Assembly: GCA_030833445.1 (NCBI GenBank)
Contig: JAURHD010000003.1
Location: 124,001-188,000 of the forward strand
DNA from: Cephaloticoccus sp.
GTDB lineage: Bacteria > Verrucomicrobiota > Verrucomicrobiia > Opitutales > Opitutaceae
DNA length: 64,000 nt
Direction of reading: 5' to 3'
Numbering within the stretch: the first letter of the stretch is position 1; the number at the start of each line of letters is the position of its first letter. Position numbers and translations under genes: made by a program. The notes beneath the pieces are model-generated. The model made no database searches. It was not told the origin of the DNA and saw only the letters and a program-made list of their open reading frames with translations. This document shows, piece after piece, positions 55,679-64,000 of the stretch.

Positions 55679-56503
55679 ATGGCCCGAATTCCGATTGAAG
55701 ATAATTTCGACGACGTAATCAACAAGACCCAACGCGGTCTAAAAATCACGGACGAGCAATTGGCTCAACGCGCAGAAGTCAGCGCGGAGGATCTCGCCGC
55801 CGTCAAGGGGGGCAAACCGCTCTTCCCCGTCATTCGTCGCGTGGCCCGTCATCTGCGCCTCGGTCCTGACGCGCTCGAATCCCTCGCGAAAAAGGAATGG
55901 TATCCCGAGCAACCGAATTTTCCGCGGGGTTTCGCCATGTCGAACACCACTTTTGAGGACATGACGGTGAACAGTTACCTCATTTGGGACAGCCGGACCA
56001 AGCACGCCGCCGCCTTTGATAGTGGCGCCAATTGCGACGCGATCATTGATGTCATCAAACAGGAAGGACTCAACCTGCGTTACATTTTCATCACCCACAC
56101 GCACGATGATCACATCGCCGATCTCGCGAAGCTCGCCGCGGTGGGCTCTCCCGAAGTCTGGGCCAGTGAACTGGAACCGGTTGATTTTCCCGGGGCCAAA
56201 ACCTTCAAGGAAAACGCGCATTTCCATGTCGGTGAGCTGTCGATCAAGACGCTGTTCACCTTCGGTCATTCTCCCGGCATGACCACGTTCTACGTGACCG
56301 GTCTCAGCTGGCCGCTGGCGATTGTCGGCGACTCTGTTTTCTGCTGCTCGATGGGTGGCAGCCCCACCAATTTCGAAGATCAATATCGCAACAACAAGGA
56401 TAAGATCCTGCCCATGCCCAAGGACACCGTGATTGCTTCCGGCCACGGCCCGTTGACCACCTTGGGCCAAGAGAAGCAGCACAATCCCTACTTTGCCCGC
56501 TGA
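55679..56503 (+). CDS. Metallo-beta-lactamase-fold hydrolase with N-terminal HTH-like domain
   Basis: A 274-residue two-part protein. Residues 1-75 look like an XRE-type helix-turn-helix (ITDEQLAQRAEVSAEDLAAV). Residues 85-274 form an MBL-fold hydrolase with the metal motif FITHTHDDHIADL (about 138-150) and later metal ligands in TFGHSPGMTTFYV, LAIVGDSVFC and VIASGHGPLTTLGQ. Related MBL proteins are glyoxalase II-like hydrolases. The HTH may be a structural remnant or a regulatory domain. It follows the diiron candidate by 73 bp and precedes the dehydrogenase. Confidence 0.82.
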   Translation: MARIPIEDNFDDVINKTQRGLKITDEQLAQRAEVSAEDLAAVKGGKPLFPVIRRVARHLRLGPDALESLAKKEWYPEQPNFPRGFAMSNTTFEDMTVNSYLIWDSRTKHAAAFDSGANCDAIIDVIKQEGLNLRYIFITHTHDDHIADLAKLAAVGSPEVWASELEPVDFPGAKTFKENAHFHVGELSIKTLFTFGHSPGMTTFYVTGLSWPLAIVGDSVFCCSMGGSPTNFEDQYRNNKDKILPMPKDTVIASGHGPLTTLGQEKQHNPYFAR

Positions 56504-56546
56504 TCAGCGCAGACCCTTTTTCATCAAAACCCAAAACCTCATCACT

Positions 56547-57431
56547 ATGTCTGAAAAAATCGCCTTCGTAGGAGTTGGCCGCATGGGCGGCAACATGGCC
56601 CGCCGTCTCAAGGACTGCGGCTACAAAGTCACTGCTGTTTACGACAGCTACACCCCGGCCGCCGCCGAACTCGCCAAGGAAATTGGCGCCAAGCACGCCA
56701 AGACTCTCGCGGCTGTCACCGCCGCCGCCGATGTCATTTTCACGGTCGTCACCGACGACGCGTCCCAGCTGGCCGTGTTCGCGGAATCCGGCGACTCCCT
56801 GCTGGTGAAGGCCAAGGGCAAGGTATTCGTCAACTGCGCGACCATCACGCCGAAGACCCACGTCGAAGTCGAACGCCGCGCCAAGAAGGCCGGGGCCGTC
56901 ACCCTCGAAGGGTGCATGGCTTCCTCGATTCCCCAGGCCCGCAACGGCACGCTCTATCTGATGTGCGGCGGCGCCAAGAAGACCTTCACCCAGGTGAAGC
57001 CGATTCTCGACAAGCTTTCCACCGCGCTCCGCTACGTCGGCAAGACCGGCCAAGCCGCGCAGGTCAAGGCCCTCGTCAACATGGTCATGAACATCAACAC
57101 CGCGGGTCTCGCTGAAGGTCTCGGGCTCGGCAATGCCCTTGGGCTCGATCTCAACATGCTGCGTGAAGTATTCCTCCAAACCGGTGCGAACTCACAGGTC
57201 CTCAAGACCGACGGCGAGGACATGCAGAACCGCGACCACGCCTGCTATTTCTCCGGGGCGCACGCCGCCAAGGACAGCACGATCGCCTGGGTGCTCGGCG
57301 CCGAGGCCGGTATAAACATGCCGCTCGCTTCCGCCACCAAGCAGCAGTTCGACAAGATGGTCGCGCTCGGTCTCGGCAATCTCGACAAATCCGGCGTGGC
57401 CGAACTCACCTTCAAGGGTCGTCACGCTTAA
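56547..57431 (+). CDS. NAD(P)-dependent beta-hydroxyacid dehydrogenase (3-hydroxyisobutyrate dehydrogenase family)
   Basis: A 294-residue oxidoreductase. The Rossmann motif is IAFVGVGRMGGNMARRLKDC, the substrate loop is LEGCMASSIPQARNGTLYLM, and the catalytic Lys is in GQAAQVKALVNMVMNIN. Start ATG 56547 (MSEKIAFVGVGRMGG). Tartronate semialdehyde reductase, 6-phosphogluconate-like and hydroxyisobutyrate dehydrogenases are possible. It stands 43 bp after the HTH-MBL gene and 18 bp before the sugar isomerase, so they probably form one operon. Confidence 0.9.
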   Translation: MSEKIAFVGVGRMGGNMARRLKDCGYKVTAVYDSYTPAAAELAKEIGAKHAKTLAAVTAAADVIFTVVTDDASQLAVFAESGDSLLVKAKGKVFVNCATITPKTHVEVERRAKKAGAVTLEGCMASSIPQARNGTLYLMCGGAKKTFTQVKPILDKLSTALRYVGKTGQAAQVKALVNMVMNINTAGLAEGLGLGNALGLDLNMLREVFLQTGANSQVLKTDGEDMQNRDHACYFSGAHAAKDSTIAWVLGAEAGINMPLASATKQQFDKMVALGLGNLDKSGVAELTFKGRHA

Positions 57432-57449
57432 TCCTCCTCTCTTATCCCC

Positions 57450-58298
57450 ATGCCTAAAATAGCCCATATTGCCAACCTCTGGTCGCTCGTCGGCCATCCC
57501 ACGCCCAAGAAGGAATGGTCCCTCGAGAGTAAAATTGCCGCCGTGGCCGCCGCGGGTTTCGACGGTTTTACCACCGCCCTCACCCCCGAGCACACCCGGC
57601 TCGCCGCCAAATACAAACTAAAGCACCTGCTAGGTTTCATCTCCAACAACTCGGGTGAAGCCAAGCAATACGCCAAGGCCATCCAAGCGCAGAAGGACGC
57701 CGGCGCCGTGCAAATCAACGTCCAGTTGGACGACGAGGACACCAAGCCCTCCGTCGCCGCCAAGAACTGGGTGAAGATGATGAAGGAAGCCGACAAGATC
57801 GGCGGCGTGGTCATGTCACTCGAGGTGCATCGCGACACCTGCACCGAGACCCCGGAGAAGACCTACGAGATCGCCAAGCTCTACAAGCAGGCGACGGGCA
57901 AGATGATCAAAATCAACTTCGACTTCTCGCACTTCGCGGTGGTGAAGCACATCCATCCCGGCAACTACAGCTCCTACCTGCTGAAGTATCCGAAGCTGGT
58001 GCAGAACGGCGAACAGTCGCACTGCCGCCCCTTCAATGGCCACCACTGTCAGGTTTCGGTCACGCACAACGGCAAACTCACCGACGAGGTGAAGAGCTAC
58101 CTCAAGTTCACGGAAGATCTTTTCCGCTGCTGGAAGAGCGCCAAGCAGAACCAAGACAAGACCCTCTTTGTCTGCCCTGAACTCGGGCCCTATCATGCAG
58201 GTGGCGCCGGCTACAACATCACGGGCCTCGCCCCGGCTTGGCCGGATGCGGCCATCCTGCGCAAGGAGCTGCACAAGGCTTGGAACCGCGCCAAGTAA
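57450..58298 (+). CDS. Sugar phosphate isomerase/epimerase (xylose isomerase-like TIM barrel)
   Basis: A 282-residue AP-endonuclease-2-type TIM-barrel protein. It begins MPKIAHIANLWSLVGHPTPK and contains IGGVVMSLEVHRDTCTETPE and INFDFSHFAVVKHIHPGN, where the His/Glu/Asp metal ligands of sugar isomerases fit. Substrate is unknown. It is last in the gene line that starts with the diiron candidate and is followed by a strong terminator. Confidence 0.85.
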   Translation: MPKIAHIANLWSLVGHPTPKKEWSLESKIAAVAAAGFDGFTTALTPEHTRLAAKYKLKHLLGFISNNSGEAKQYAKAIQAQKDAGAVQINVQLDDEDTKPSVAAKNWVKMMKEADKIGGVVMSLEVHRDTCTETPEKTYEIAKLYKQATGKMIKINFDFSHFAVVKHIHPGNYSSYLLKYPKLVQNGEQSHCRPFNGHHCQVSVTHNGKLTDEVKSYLKFTEDLFRCWKSAKQNQDKTLFVCPELGPYHAGGAGYNITGLAPAWPDAAILRKELHKAWNRAK

Positions 58299-58319
58299 AC
58301 GAAATCCTACATTCAACGA

Positions 58320-58348
58320 AAGGCCGGCTCATTTGAGCCGGCCTTTTT
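58320..58348 (+). terminator. Intrinsic terminator
   Basis: An 11-bp perfect stem (AAGGCCGGCTC, loop ATTT, then GAGCCGGCCTT) ends in a T-run. It terminates the 54-58 kb operon and separates it from the convergent Gfo/Idh/MocA gene. Confidence 0.92.
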
Positions 58349-58352
58349 GTGC

Positions 58353-59387
58353 TCAGACGTAACGGGCCGGCAGCGCCCGGCCTTCGACTGCACTTTGGTT
58401 GGCCAAATCCAAAATATGGATCGGTCGACGAGCCCACTGCGGCGTGATCACGAGCGGCACACCCTTGCTCAGGTGATCCGCAATGTTCGCGTAATAGTTT
58501 TCCCACTGCTCCTTCGGGTTTTTGCCCTTGGTCACAACCGTGCGGTCACCGTCGCGAATGGTAATCTCATGATTTTCATAGTCCCACCAGTAGGATCCCT
58601 TGGTGCCGGTGATATCCAACATCCCCCGCTTCGGATTGGCATCAATGTGAGTGATGCAAAGCGTCAGCCAAGCGCCGCTTTTGAACCGCACCACGGCATA
58701 GCCTTCATCCTCAATCGTGTCGGCTTTCCAACGTGTTTGGTCCGCCCAATAGCCGCGTTTGGCAAAACCGGATACTTCGGAAATTTCTGAATCTATGATC
58801 TGCAGCGAATACTCCAGCAAATGCACGCCCCAGTCATACAAAATGCCGCCGGAGATACTCTTGCTACCGCGCCAGACATCCCCCGGCTTGCTGTGCTGAC
58901 CCATGTGACATTCGACGCGAATCACGTCACCAATGACGCCGCTCTTGATCACCTCGAGTGCTTTCACGACCGAGCCATCCCAGTGGCGATTGTGGAAGGT
59001 CGACAACATCACGCCGGCTTTTTCCGCGGCCGCGATCATTGCGTCGCATTCCTCGGTGGTGATCGCAAACGGCTTTTCGCAAACCACGTGCCGCCCCGCG
59101 GCAATGCACTGCAGCGCCAGCGGGGCATGGGTGTTATGCGGCGTGATCAATATGACCAGGTTGACGTCCGACTTCGCCAGCATCTCGTCCACCGTGGTGT
59201 AAGTTTGAATGCCGGGAAAATCCTTGGGCGCCAACGCCAGCCGTGTCGCGTCCAGCTCCACGACGGCAGTGGGAGTCATGCCGGCCTTTTGCACGTCCTG
59301 CAAATGGATGCGCCCCATGTTGTAGATGCCGCCATAGCCGACGACGGCTACCTTGATATCCGCGGGGTTGGAGAAGAATGGTTTCAT
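58353..59387 (-). CDS. Gfo/Idh/MocA family oxidoreductase
   Basis: A 344-residue NAD(P)-dependent dehydrogenase acting on sugars, inositols or related polyols. The Rossmann motif is KVAVVGYGGIYNMGRIHL. The signature EKP is in CIAAGRHVVCEKPFAITTEE, and the substrate domain contains GGILYDWGVHLLEYSLQI (Asp and His catalytic positions). It is preceded by the ThuA gene on the same strand with a 12-bp gap. Gfo/Idh/MocA-ThuA pairs are common in Verrucomicrobia and Planctomycetes glycan catabolism. Confidence 0.94.
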   Translation of the reverse strand: MKPFFSNPADIKVAVVGYGGIYNMGRIHLQDVQKAGMTPTAVVELDATRLALAPKDFPGIQTYTTVDEMLAKSDVNLVILITPHNTHAPLALQCIAAGRHVVCEKPFAITTEECDAMIAAAEKAGVMLSTFHNRHWDGSVVKALEVIKSGVIGDVIRVECHMGQHSKPGDVWRGSKSISGGILYDWGVHLLEYSLQIIDSEISEVSGFAKRGYWADQTRWKADTIEDEGYAVVRFKSGAWLTLCITHIDANPKRGMLDITGTKGSYWWDYENHEITIRDGDRTVVTKGKNPKEQWENYYANIADHLSKGVPLVITPQWARRPIHILDLANQSAVEGRALPARYV

Positions 59388-59399
59388 AGGAGGTAAAAT

Positions 59400-60059
59400 T
59401 TAACGGGCCGCCCAGCTCATGCCACGCAAGGTGATCTCGAGTTGCTCGGGAAAATCAGTGAATTCAGACGCTTGGTGACCGCAGGCGGAATAGAATACCC
59501 GACCGGCGCCGTGAACCTTTTTCCAGATGAACGGCATCTCCACGCCATTGGTCCAGACCGCGCTTTCCGACTGATGCGTGGTCACCGCCAACACCTCGTT
59601 GCGCGGGTCCACGAGCATGTAGTATTGTTCACTCCTCACCTTGAAGTCGGGGATGCCCTTCGTGATCGGATCATCGTGATTCACGATTCGAATCTGGTAT
59701 TCCTTGATGTTGTCCGGATGCGCGAGAAATTGCCCGCCAGTCATCCATTGATAGTTGATCGAGCCGCGAAACGCATCGCACATCCCGCCGTGAAATCCGG
59801 CGATCCCCACGCCGCTGATCACGGCATCAACGAGGTTTTTCTCCCGGGCGGGTTCGAGCGTGCCACAAGTCCAGAGCGGGATGAAAAGATCCAGCGACTG
59901 TAGACGGGCCGCATCGTCCAATACCGCATGGTCATCGACAATCTCCACCGAGAATCCACGGGCACTGAGCTTTTCCGCCATGAGAGTGGCACATTCCACG
60001 GGTTGGTGGCCATTCCAACCGCCTTGCATGATGAGGGACTTTTTGGGTGAGGAGGACAT
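59400..60059 (-). CDS. ThuA domain-containing protein
   Basis: A 219-residue ThuA-like (glutamine amidotransferase fold) protein, associated with sugar catabolism such as trehalose utilization. Visible elements are IMQGGWNGHQPVECATLMAE, VISGVGIAGFHGGMCDAFRG and FIWKKVHGAGRVFYSACGHQ. It lacks an obvious nucleophile Cys at the expected amidotransferase position. First gene of the ThuA-Gfo/Idh pair; its precise reaction is unknown. Confidence 0.9.
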   Translation of the reverse strand: MSSSPKKSLIMQGGWNGHQPVECATLMAEKLSARGFSVEIVDDHAVLDDAARLQSLDLFIPLWTCGTLEPAREKNLVDAVISGVGIAGFHGGMCDAFRGSINYQWMTGGQFLAHPDNIKEYQIRIVNHDDPITKGIPDFKVRSEQYYMLVDPRNEVLAVTTHQSESAVWTNGVEMPFIWKKVHGAGRVFYSACGHQASEFTDFPEQLEITLRGMSWAAR

Positions 60060-60215
60060 GAATCGATCCAGGATACAGATTTAGGGGTGAACACCGACAT
60101 GCGTCGGTCAATGCGTAGAACCGTGGCCAAGGTTGGCCCGCAATCAAATCCTTTTCAGTCGGATATTTGGGTTAGACCTTTATCTGTGGTAGAGCAGCTT
60201 TGTCATAACTACCCC

Positions 60216-60587
60216 ATGCCAGATTCTGCGAATCGTAAGACGATACTCATCCTCACCCTGTCGATCTCCCTGGTGGTGGCACTCCTTGCCCTGATTGCTC
60301 AGGAGGATTTGCGCGAAAAGCTCGGTTCAGCTTTTTATGTCGTAGGATTGGCCATCATTGGGTGCGTGCTGCTGGTCCTGGCGGGCTATATTTGGGATCG
60401 CACCCTGACGGAAAAATTGCGGTCGCTGCGGGATTCTTCCATGGCGGGATCCAGGGAAGAAACTCACAGCGAGGACACCGATCATGACGAAATTATCGGA
60501 TTGGCCCGCAATATCGAACGCATGGCCAAGTCCCTGCAAAAGTGGAAGCCAGTTACCGCGGAATCGTGGAGGATCAGGTGGACCTGA
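60216..60587 (+). CDS. N-terminal membrane part of a sensor histidine kinase (frameshifted from the next gene)
   Basis: A 123-residue product from ATG 60216 (MPDSANRKTILILTLSISLV). It has two transmembrane helices (ILILTLSISLVVALLALIA; AFYVVGLAIIGCVLLVLAGY) followed by a charged HAMP-like segment ending RNIERMAKSLQK. At 60540-60544 the frame passes into a nonsense tail, while the kinase continues in the frame shifted by one base. Adding one G there would join the two into a single kinase. A sequence error, a recent mutation or a programmed shift are all possible. Confidence 0.7.
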   Translation: MPDSANRKTILILTLSISLVVALLALIAQEDLREKLGSAFYVVGLAIIGCVLLVLAGYIWDRTLTEKLRSLRDSSMAGSREETHSEDTDHDEIIGLARNIERMAKSLQKWKPVTAESWRIRWT

Positions 60588-61651
60588 TCTGCCGCTACCG
60601 GGCTGATGGCCGGCTGACTTTCGTCAATGGCTCCTACGCCCGGGCCTTTGGCCGCAAACGCAACGAACTGGTCGGCGAATTGATCCCCTTTCTGGATGCG
60701 GGACGGATTTCCAATCGGGAAATCCAGAATTATGAGCACTTGCTGAAGATGGCGGATGGAAGGGAGGCGTGCGTTAACTGGACCCAACGGCCCATTTATG
60801 ACGATCGCGGCGATTTGTTGGAATACCAAGCCGTGGGCCACGACATCACTGAACGAAAGTCGGCCGAAATCGCGTTGATGAATGCGAAGGAAGCAGCGGA
60901 ATCCGCCGATCAGGCCAAAGGTCAGTTCCTCGCGGTCGTCAGCCATGAGATCCGCACCCCGATCAATGGGATCATGGGCTTCGCAGACATGCTGGCCGGC
61001 ACAGAATTGACTGCCGACCAACGCGAGCAGGTGCGACTGATACGCTCCAGCGGTCTGGCTCTGAGCAAACTCATAAATGATATTCTCGACCTCTCCAAGA
61101 TTGAGGCTGGCAAAATCGAAATCGAACACGCGCCCTTCGGCCTGCACAAGTGCGTGGAGGACGTCTGCGCGATATTCACTCAAAGTGCCCGCAACGCCGC
61201 GATCAAATTGGAATACACCATCAGTGAAGGCGTGCCCGTGATTGTGAATGGCGACGAGACCCGTCTGCGCCAAATCCTGACCAACCTCCTGGCCAATGCG
61301 GTCAAATTCACCGAGCGCGGCGGGATCACCGTCAATTTGAGCTGCAGCAAGAAAGGCCGCAATGGAGACGACCGGCAGGACCTCCGGCTTTTCTTCACGG
61401 TGACCGATACCGGCATCGGCATTGATGCCGACAAAATGAGCCAACTCTTCCAACCTTTCAGCCAAGTGGACAGTTCCTTGCAGCGGCGGCGCAACGGCAC
61501 CGGCCTCGGCCTGACCATTTCGAAACGCCTATGCGAACTCATGGGCGGTTCCATTTCGGTGGAGAGTCGCAAGGGCGAAGGCAGCACCTTCCGCTTTACC
61601 CTGCAGATGGATTACGAAAAGGGCGACACCGCGCCCCCCATCCCCGCTTAA
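60542..61651 (+). CDS. Sensor histidine kinase, PAS and kinase domains (frameshifted from upstream part)
   Basis: A 369-residue frame from GTG 60542. It starts with a PAS domain (QVDLICRYRADGRLTFVNGS) and continues with a PAC-like end (VGHDITERKSAEIALMNAKE). The HisKA domain has VVSHEIRTPINGIMGFADML with the phosphoacceptor His. The ATPase domain shows NLLANAVKFT, TDTGIGIDADKM and GTGLGLTISKRLCELMGGS. No receiver is attached. The sequence just upstream encodes the matching membrane part in a different frame, so the intact protein would be about 478 residues. Confidence 0.85.
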   Translation: MEASYRGIVEDQVDLICRYRADGRLTFVNGSYARAFGRKRNELVGELIPFLDAGRISNREIQNYEHLLKMADGREACVNWTQRPIYDDRGDLLEYQAVGHDITERKSAEIALMNAKEAAESADQAKGQFLAVVSHEIRTPINGIMGFADMLAGTELTADQREQVRLIRSSGLALSKLINDILDLSKIEAGKIEIEHAPFGLHKCVEDVCAIFTQSARNAAIKLEYTISEGVPVIVNGDETRLRQILTNLLANAVKFTERGGITVNLSCSKKGRNGDDRQDLRLFFTVTDTGIGIDADKMSQLFQPFSQVDSSLQRRRNGTGLGLTISKRLCELMGGSISVESRKGEGSTFRFTLQMDYEKGDTAPPIPA

Positions 61652-61752
61652 GACCCGTCCATACCCGCCCGGTAAGCCCACCGGCAGGGTTTTTGATTTC
61701 AGGTCTTGCGGCACCGATTTTTTTCCTGCAACGTGCGCGCCCTTGTTTGAAG

Positions 61753-61826
61753 GGCGCGGTAGCCAAGTGGTAAGGCCGAGCTCTGCAAAAGCTCTATCGC
61801 GAGTTCGATTCTCGCCCGCGCCTCCA
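61753..61826 (+). tRNA. tRNA-Cys (GCA)
   Basis: Cloverleaf is clear: acceptor GGCGCGG/CCGCGCC, D arm GCC-AAGTGGTAA-GGC, anticodon stem GAGCT/AGCTC with loop CTGCAAA giving anticodon GCA, and T arm GCGAG-TTCGATT-CTCGC. The discriminator is T, as required for Cys, and the 3' CCA is encoded. Confidence 0.97.
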
Positions 61827-62004
61827 AACAGTCATAGAACCCGTTCGCCCGTAGGATTACGGATTGCCAAACGGTTTCCGGCTCTCACGTTTACGAGCGA
61901 CTGAGCCTACAGCTAACCATGCCGCGCCATACATACCAGCACACTCCCAGCGAAGCCGGCCGATTGATGCGGTCCCGCTACCAGAAATTACACGGGATGG
62001 CATA

Positions 62005-63399
62005 ATGAAGGCATTTCGCGCTTGGATCAGCCGGTTCCTTTCCCCCGGCGCCTTGGTTATTCTGACCATCGCCGTGGTCACCAGTTTGATTGTGGCGTCC
62101 CTGCCGACCAAGGAAGTCAAAGGCATCCCGTTTTGGATTTCCGCCATCGTTCACTACGAGGCCTATACCCCTTTGATCAAGGAATGGAACGAACAGCATC
62201 CCGAGTCCGAATTCGGCATCACTTTGCTCAATGCCCGCGCCTTGGAAAGACGCATGCTGTCCGGATTTTTGTCGGGCAGCCCCGTCGCCGATCTGATCGA
62301 AACCCACCTCGCCATCGTCGCCAAAGCCTTTCTCGGCCCGGTCGATGAAATCGGCTTTGTGGATCTCACCGAACGACTCCACCGCGAAGGAATTTACGAT
62401 CAAATCAACACGCCATCCTTTGCACCCTATACCTCACGCGGCCACATTTTCGGCATCCCACACGACGTTCACCCCGTGCTGCTTTCCTATCGGGCGGACA
62501 TTGTCGAAGCCGCCGGGATCGACGTATCCCAAATTGAAACCTGGGAGGACTATTTCCGGGTGATGCGGCCCTTGATGCGGGACTACGATAGCGATGGCCG
62601 GCCGGATCGATACCTGATGACCGCCTCGGAAACCCGCGGCGATGTCATCACCATGCTGATCCTCCAAGCCGGCGGGTCCCTTTTTGATCAGGATGACCGG
62701 CCGAATTTCAATGATCCGATCAACGCGGAAGTGCTGGCCCGGCTGACCACCTGGATCACCGGACCCAAACAAGCCTGCACCGATGTGCCCGCCTTCACTG
62801 CCGCCGGTCATCGGCAGCGTCTCGATGGCGTGGTGATCGCCACCATGACACCGGATTGGATGGCGGGATCGTGGAAAATTGAAAACCCCGGGCTCAGCGG
62901 CAAACTCAAGCTCATGCCCCTGCCCGCCTGGCGGAAAGGCGGCATTCGCACCAGTGTCGCCGGCGGGACGATGATTGGGATCGCCAAAACCAGTCATCAC
63001 ATCGACGAGAGCTGGGCGTTGATCAAACATCTCTACCTGTCGCCCAAACTGGCCGAGCACATGTATCGCACGACCACGATTATCTCCCCGGTCAAGACCC
63101 TGTGGAACCAACCGTTCTACGATGAGCCTGATCCCTTTTTCAGCGGCCAGCCCACCGGGCGGATGTATATCGATCAAGCCCCCGACGTTCCATCCCGTCC
63201 TTCGTCCCCCTACAATGAAGCCGCCGGACAAAAAATTGTGAGCGCCATGATCGCACTGCGCGCCTATGCTGATAGTAATAAGATCTACGACGAACCCACC
63301 TTGAAAATCGAAGCTCAGCGTCTCCTCGATCAAGAGCAGCAGTCCCTCGTCAGGTTGATTTCCCGCAATGTATTTCTGTTGGAGGACAAGACCCCGTGA
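62005..63399 (+). CDS. Sugar ABC transporter substrate-binding protein
   Basis: A 464-residue extracytoplasmic binding protein (family 1). The N-terminus MKAFRAWISRFLSPGALVIL has one membrane helix acting as a signal-anchor or signal peptide. The body shows IKEWNEQHPESEFGITLLNA, VTSETRG-like region ASETRGDVITMLILQAGGSL and SVAGGTMIGIAKTSHHIDES, typical of solute-binding proteins. Start ATG 62005. Its TGA overlaps the permease GTG start, so the transporter genes are coupled. The sugar transported is unknown. Confidence 0.9.
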   Translation: MKAFRAWISRFLSPGALVILTIAVVTSLIVASLPTKEVKGIPFWISAIVHYEAYTPLIKEWNEQHPESEFGITLLNARALERRMLSGFLSGSPVADLIETHLAIVAKAFLGPVDEIGFVDLTERLHREGIYDQINTPSFAPYTSRGHIFGIPHDVHPVLLSYRADIVEAAGIDVSQIETWEDYFRVMRPLMRDYDSDGRPDRYLMTASETRGDVITMLILQAGGSLFDQDDRPNFNDPINAEVLARLTTWITGPKQACTDVPAFTAAGHRQRLDGVVIATMTPDWMAGSWKIENPGLSGKLKLMPLPAWRKGGIRTSVAGGTMIGIAKTSHHIDESWALIKHLYLSPKLAEHMYRTTTIISPVKTLWNQPFYDEPDPFFSGQPTGRMYIDQAPDVPSRPSSPYNEAAGQKIVSAMIALRAYADSNKIYDEPTLKIEAQRLLDQEQQSLVRLISRNVFLLEDKTP

Positions 63400-64000
63400 A
63401 GAAACGCCTGAACTTCGCCCCTTGGATTTTCCTGGCTCCCTTCCTGGGTATCTTCGCGGTTTTCACCGTCTGGCCGCTGATCCACTCCCTATTTCTGGCC
63501 ATGCAGCAAACCTATGGACCGGGCCGGGTCGAATGGGTCGGACTGCATAATTTCAAGTTCCTCCTCACCGATCCGTTGTTCTGGAAGGCCACGGCCAATA
63601 CCGTCAAATTCGCCCTCGGTTCGTTGTTCATTCAACTGCCGGTGGCGCTGGGCCTGGCCTTGTTGCTGAACCGCCCCAGCCTGAAGGGCCGGGCGATTTT
63701 CCGGCTGATCTTCTTCGCCCCGTCCCTGGTCGGCCTGCCCTTCGTCGCGATGCTCTTCGCCCCGATCTTCGAACAGCGCACTGGCCTGCTCAATGTCACG
63801 CTGCACAAATTTATCTCGGCGTGGGATCCAAATTTCGCCTGGACGCAGAACTACATCATGACCGCGCTGATCATTGCCGCGCTCTGGATGTATGCCGGAT
63901 TCAACATGGTCTATTTTCTCGCTGCGCTGCAGAACGTGTCGAAGGACCTGATCGAAGCCGCCGAGATCGATGGCGCGAGCCCGTGGCAGCGTTTCTACCA
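63396..64000 (+). CDS. Sugar ABC transporter permease (MalF/UgpA type), partial at window edge
   Basis: Inner-membrane permease of the binding-protein-dependent system. Start GTG 63396 overlaps the preceding stop. The first helix is APWIFLAPFLGIFAVFTVW-like (PWIFLAPFLGIFAVFTVWPL), with further helices around LALLLNRPSLKGRAIFRLIF and LIIAALWMYAGFNMVYFLAA. The EAA loop begins at LIEAAEIDGASPWQRF near the window edge. The second permease and ATPase would follow outside. Confidence 0.92.
   Translation, partial: MKKRLNFAPWIFLAPFLGIFAVFTVWPLIHSLFLAMQQTYGPGRVEWVGLHNFKFLLTDPLFWKATANTVKFALGSLFIQLPVALGLALLLNRPSLKGRAIFRLIFFAPSLVGLPFVAMLFAPIFEQRTGLLNVTLHKFISAWDPNFAWTQNYIMTALIIAALWMYAGFNMVYFLAALQNVSKDLIEAAEIDGASPWQRFY

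Overview
The window is a GC-rich chromosomal segment that looks like a member of Verrucomicrobiota, most probably class Opitutae. The pointers are an Amuc_1098-type pilus secretin fragment, a GspB-like protein opening with SLINNALKKAQRQ, a long divergent PurA, and abundant dispersed spacer repeats. No 16S rRNA or phylogenetic marker search was possible, so the placement is an inference.

Layout. 1-4.2 kb: RND efflux pump (permease cut by the window edge, plus its adaptor). 4.3-5.8 kb: gcvT-gcvH. 5.9-13.8 kb: CNNM/CBS protein, lgt, glgC, glmS, trpE and a primary-type sigma factor, closed by a terminator against convergent rpsA (13.9-15.6 kb). 15.9-19.3 kb: lipoprotein, agmatine deiminase, N-carbamoylputrescine amidase, hisG. 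19.5-22.7 kb: response regulator, 5'-3' exonuclease, a decapitated secretin and a NUDIX hydrolase. 22.8-26.4 kb: pyruvate dehydrogenase E1 alpha, E1 beta and E2. 26.8-30.8 kb: phospho-sugar mutase, UDP-sugar pyrophosphorylase, FtsB/DivIC-like protein. 30.9-35.6 kb: ExeA-like ATPase, GspB-like protein, polyprenyl glycosylphosphotransferase and a nucleotidyltransferase/GHMP-kinase fusion (envelope or exopolysaccharide). 35.9-41 kb: PolX and menaquinone genes (thioesterase, menE, menC). 41.6-45.3 kb: guaB and purA. 45.5-50.5 kb: comF-accD-folC, truA, a GxxExxY protein, yqgF. 50.5-53.1 kb: ThiF-rhodanese protein, class IV aminotransferase, small basic HTH protein. 53.2-60.1 kb: an accessory metabolic cluster (AraC regulator, putative diiron protein, HTH-metallo-hydrolase fusion, dehydrogenase, sugar isomerase, Gfo/Idh/MocA oxidoreductase, ThuA protein). 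60.2-64 kb: a frameshifted sensor kinase, tRNA-Cys, and the start of a sugar ABC transporter.

The most unusual property is a set of dispersed repeats filling nearly every long spacer between 26 and 50 kb. Several spacers are nested palindromes built from two motifs with a 9-nt period (CACGGAATA-type and CACAGAGGT-type). Others carry a short palindromic element around GCCTTCGCC...GGCGGGCAAGG, and in-frame relatives of it sit inside the E2 and MenC coding sequences; a third, related-looking repeat is in the GspB-like linker. One spacer, between yqgF and truA, carries the CACGGAATA-type motif as 26-bp inverted repeats immediately bracketing a GxxExxY (PD-(D/E)XK-like) gene. This suggests a small mobile unit with the other spacers as possible non-autonomous relatives. 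That link is an inference, but the structure is directly visible.
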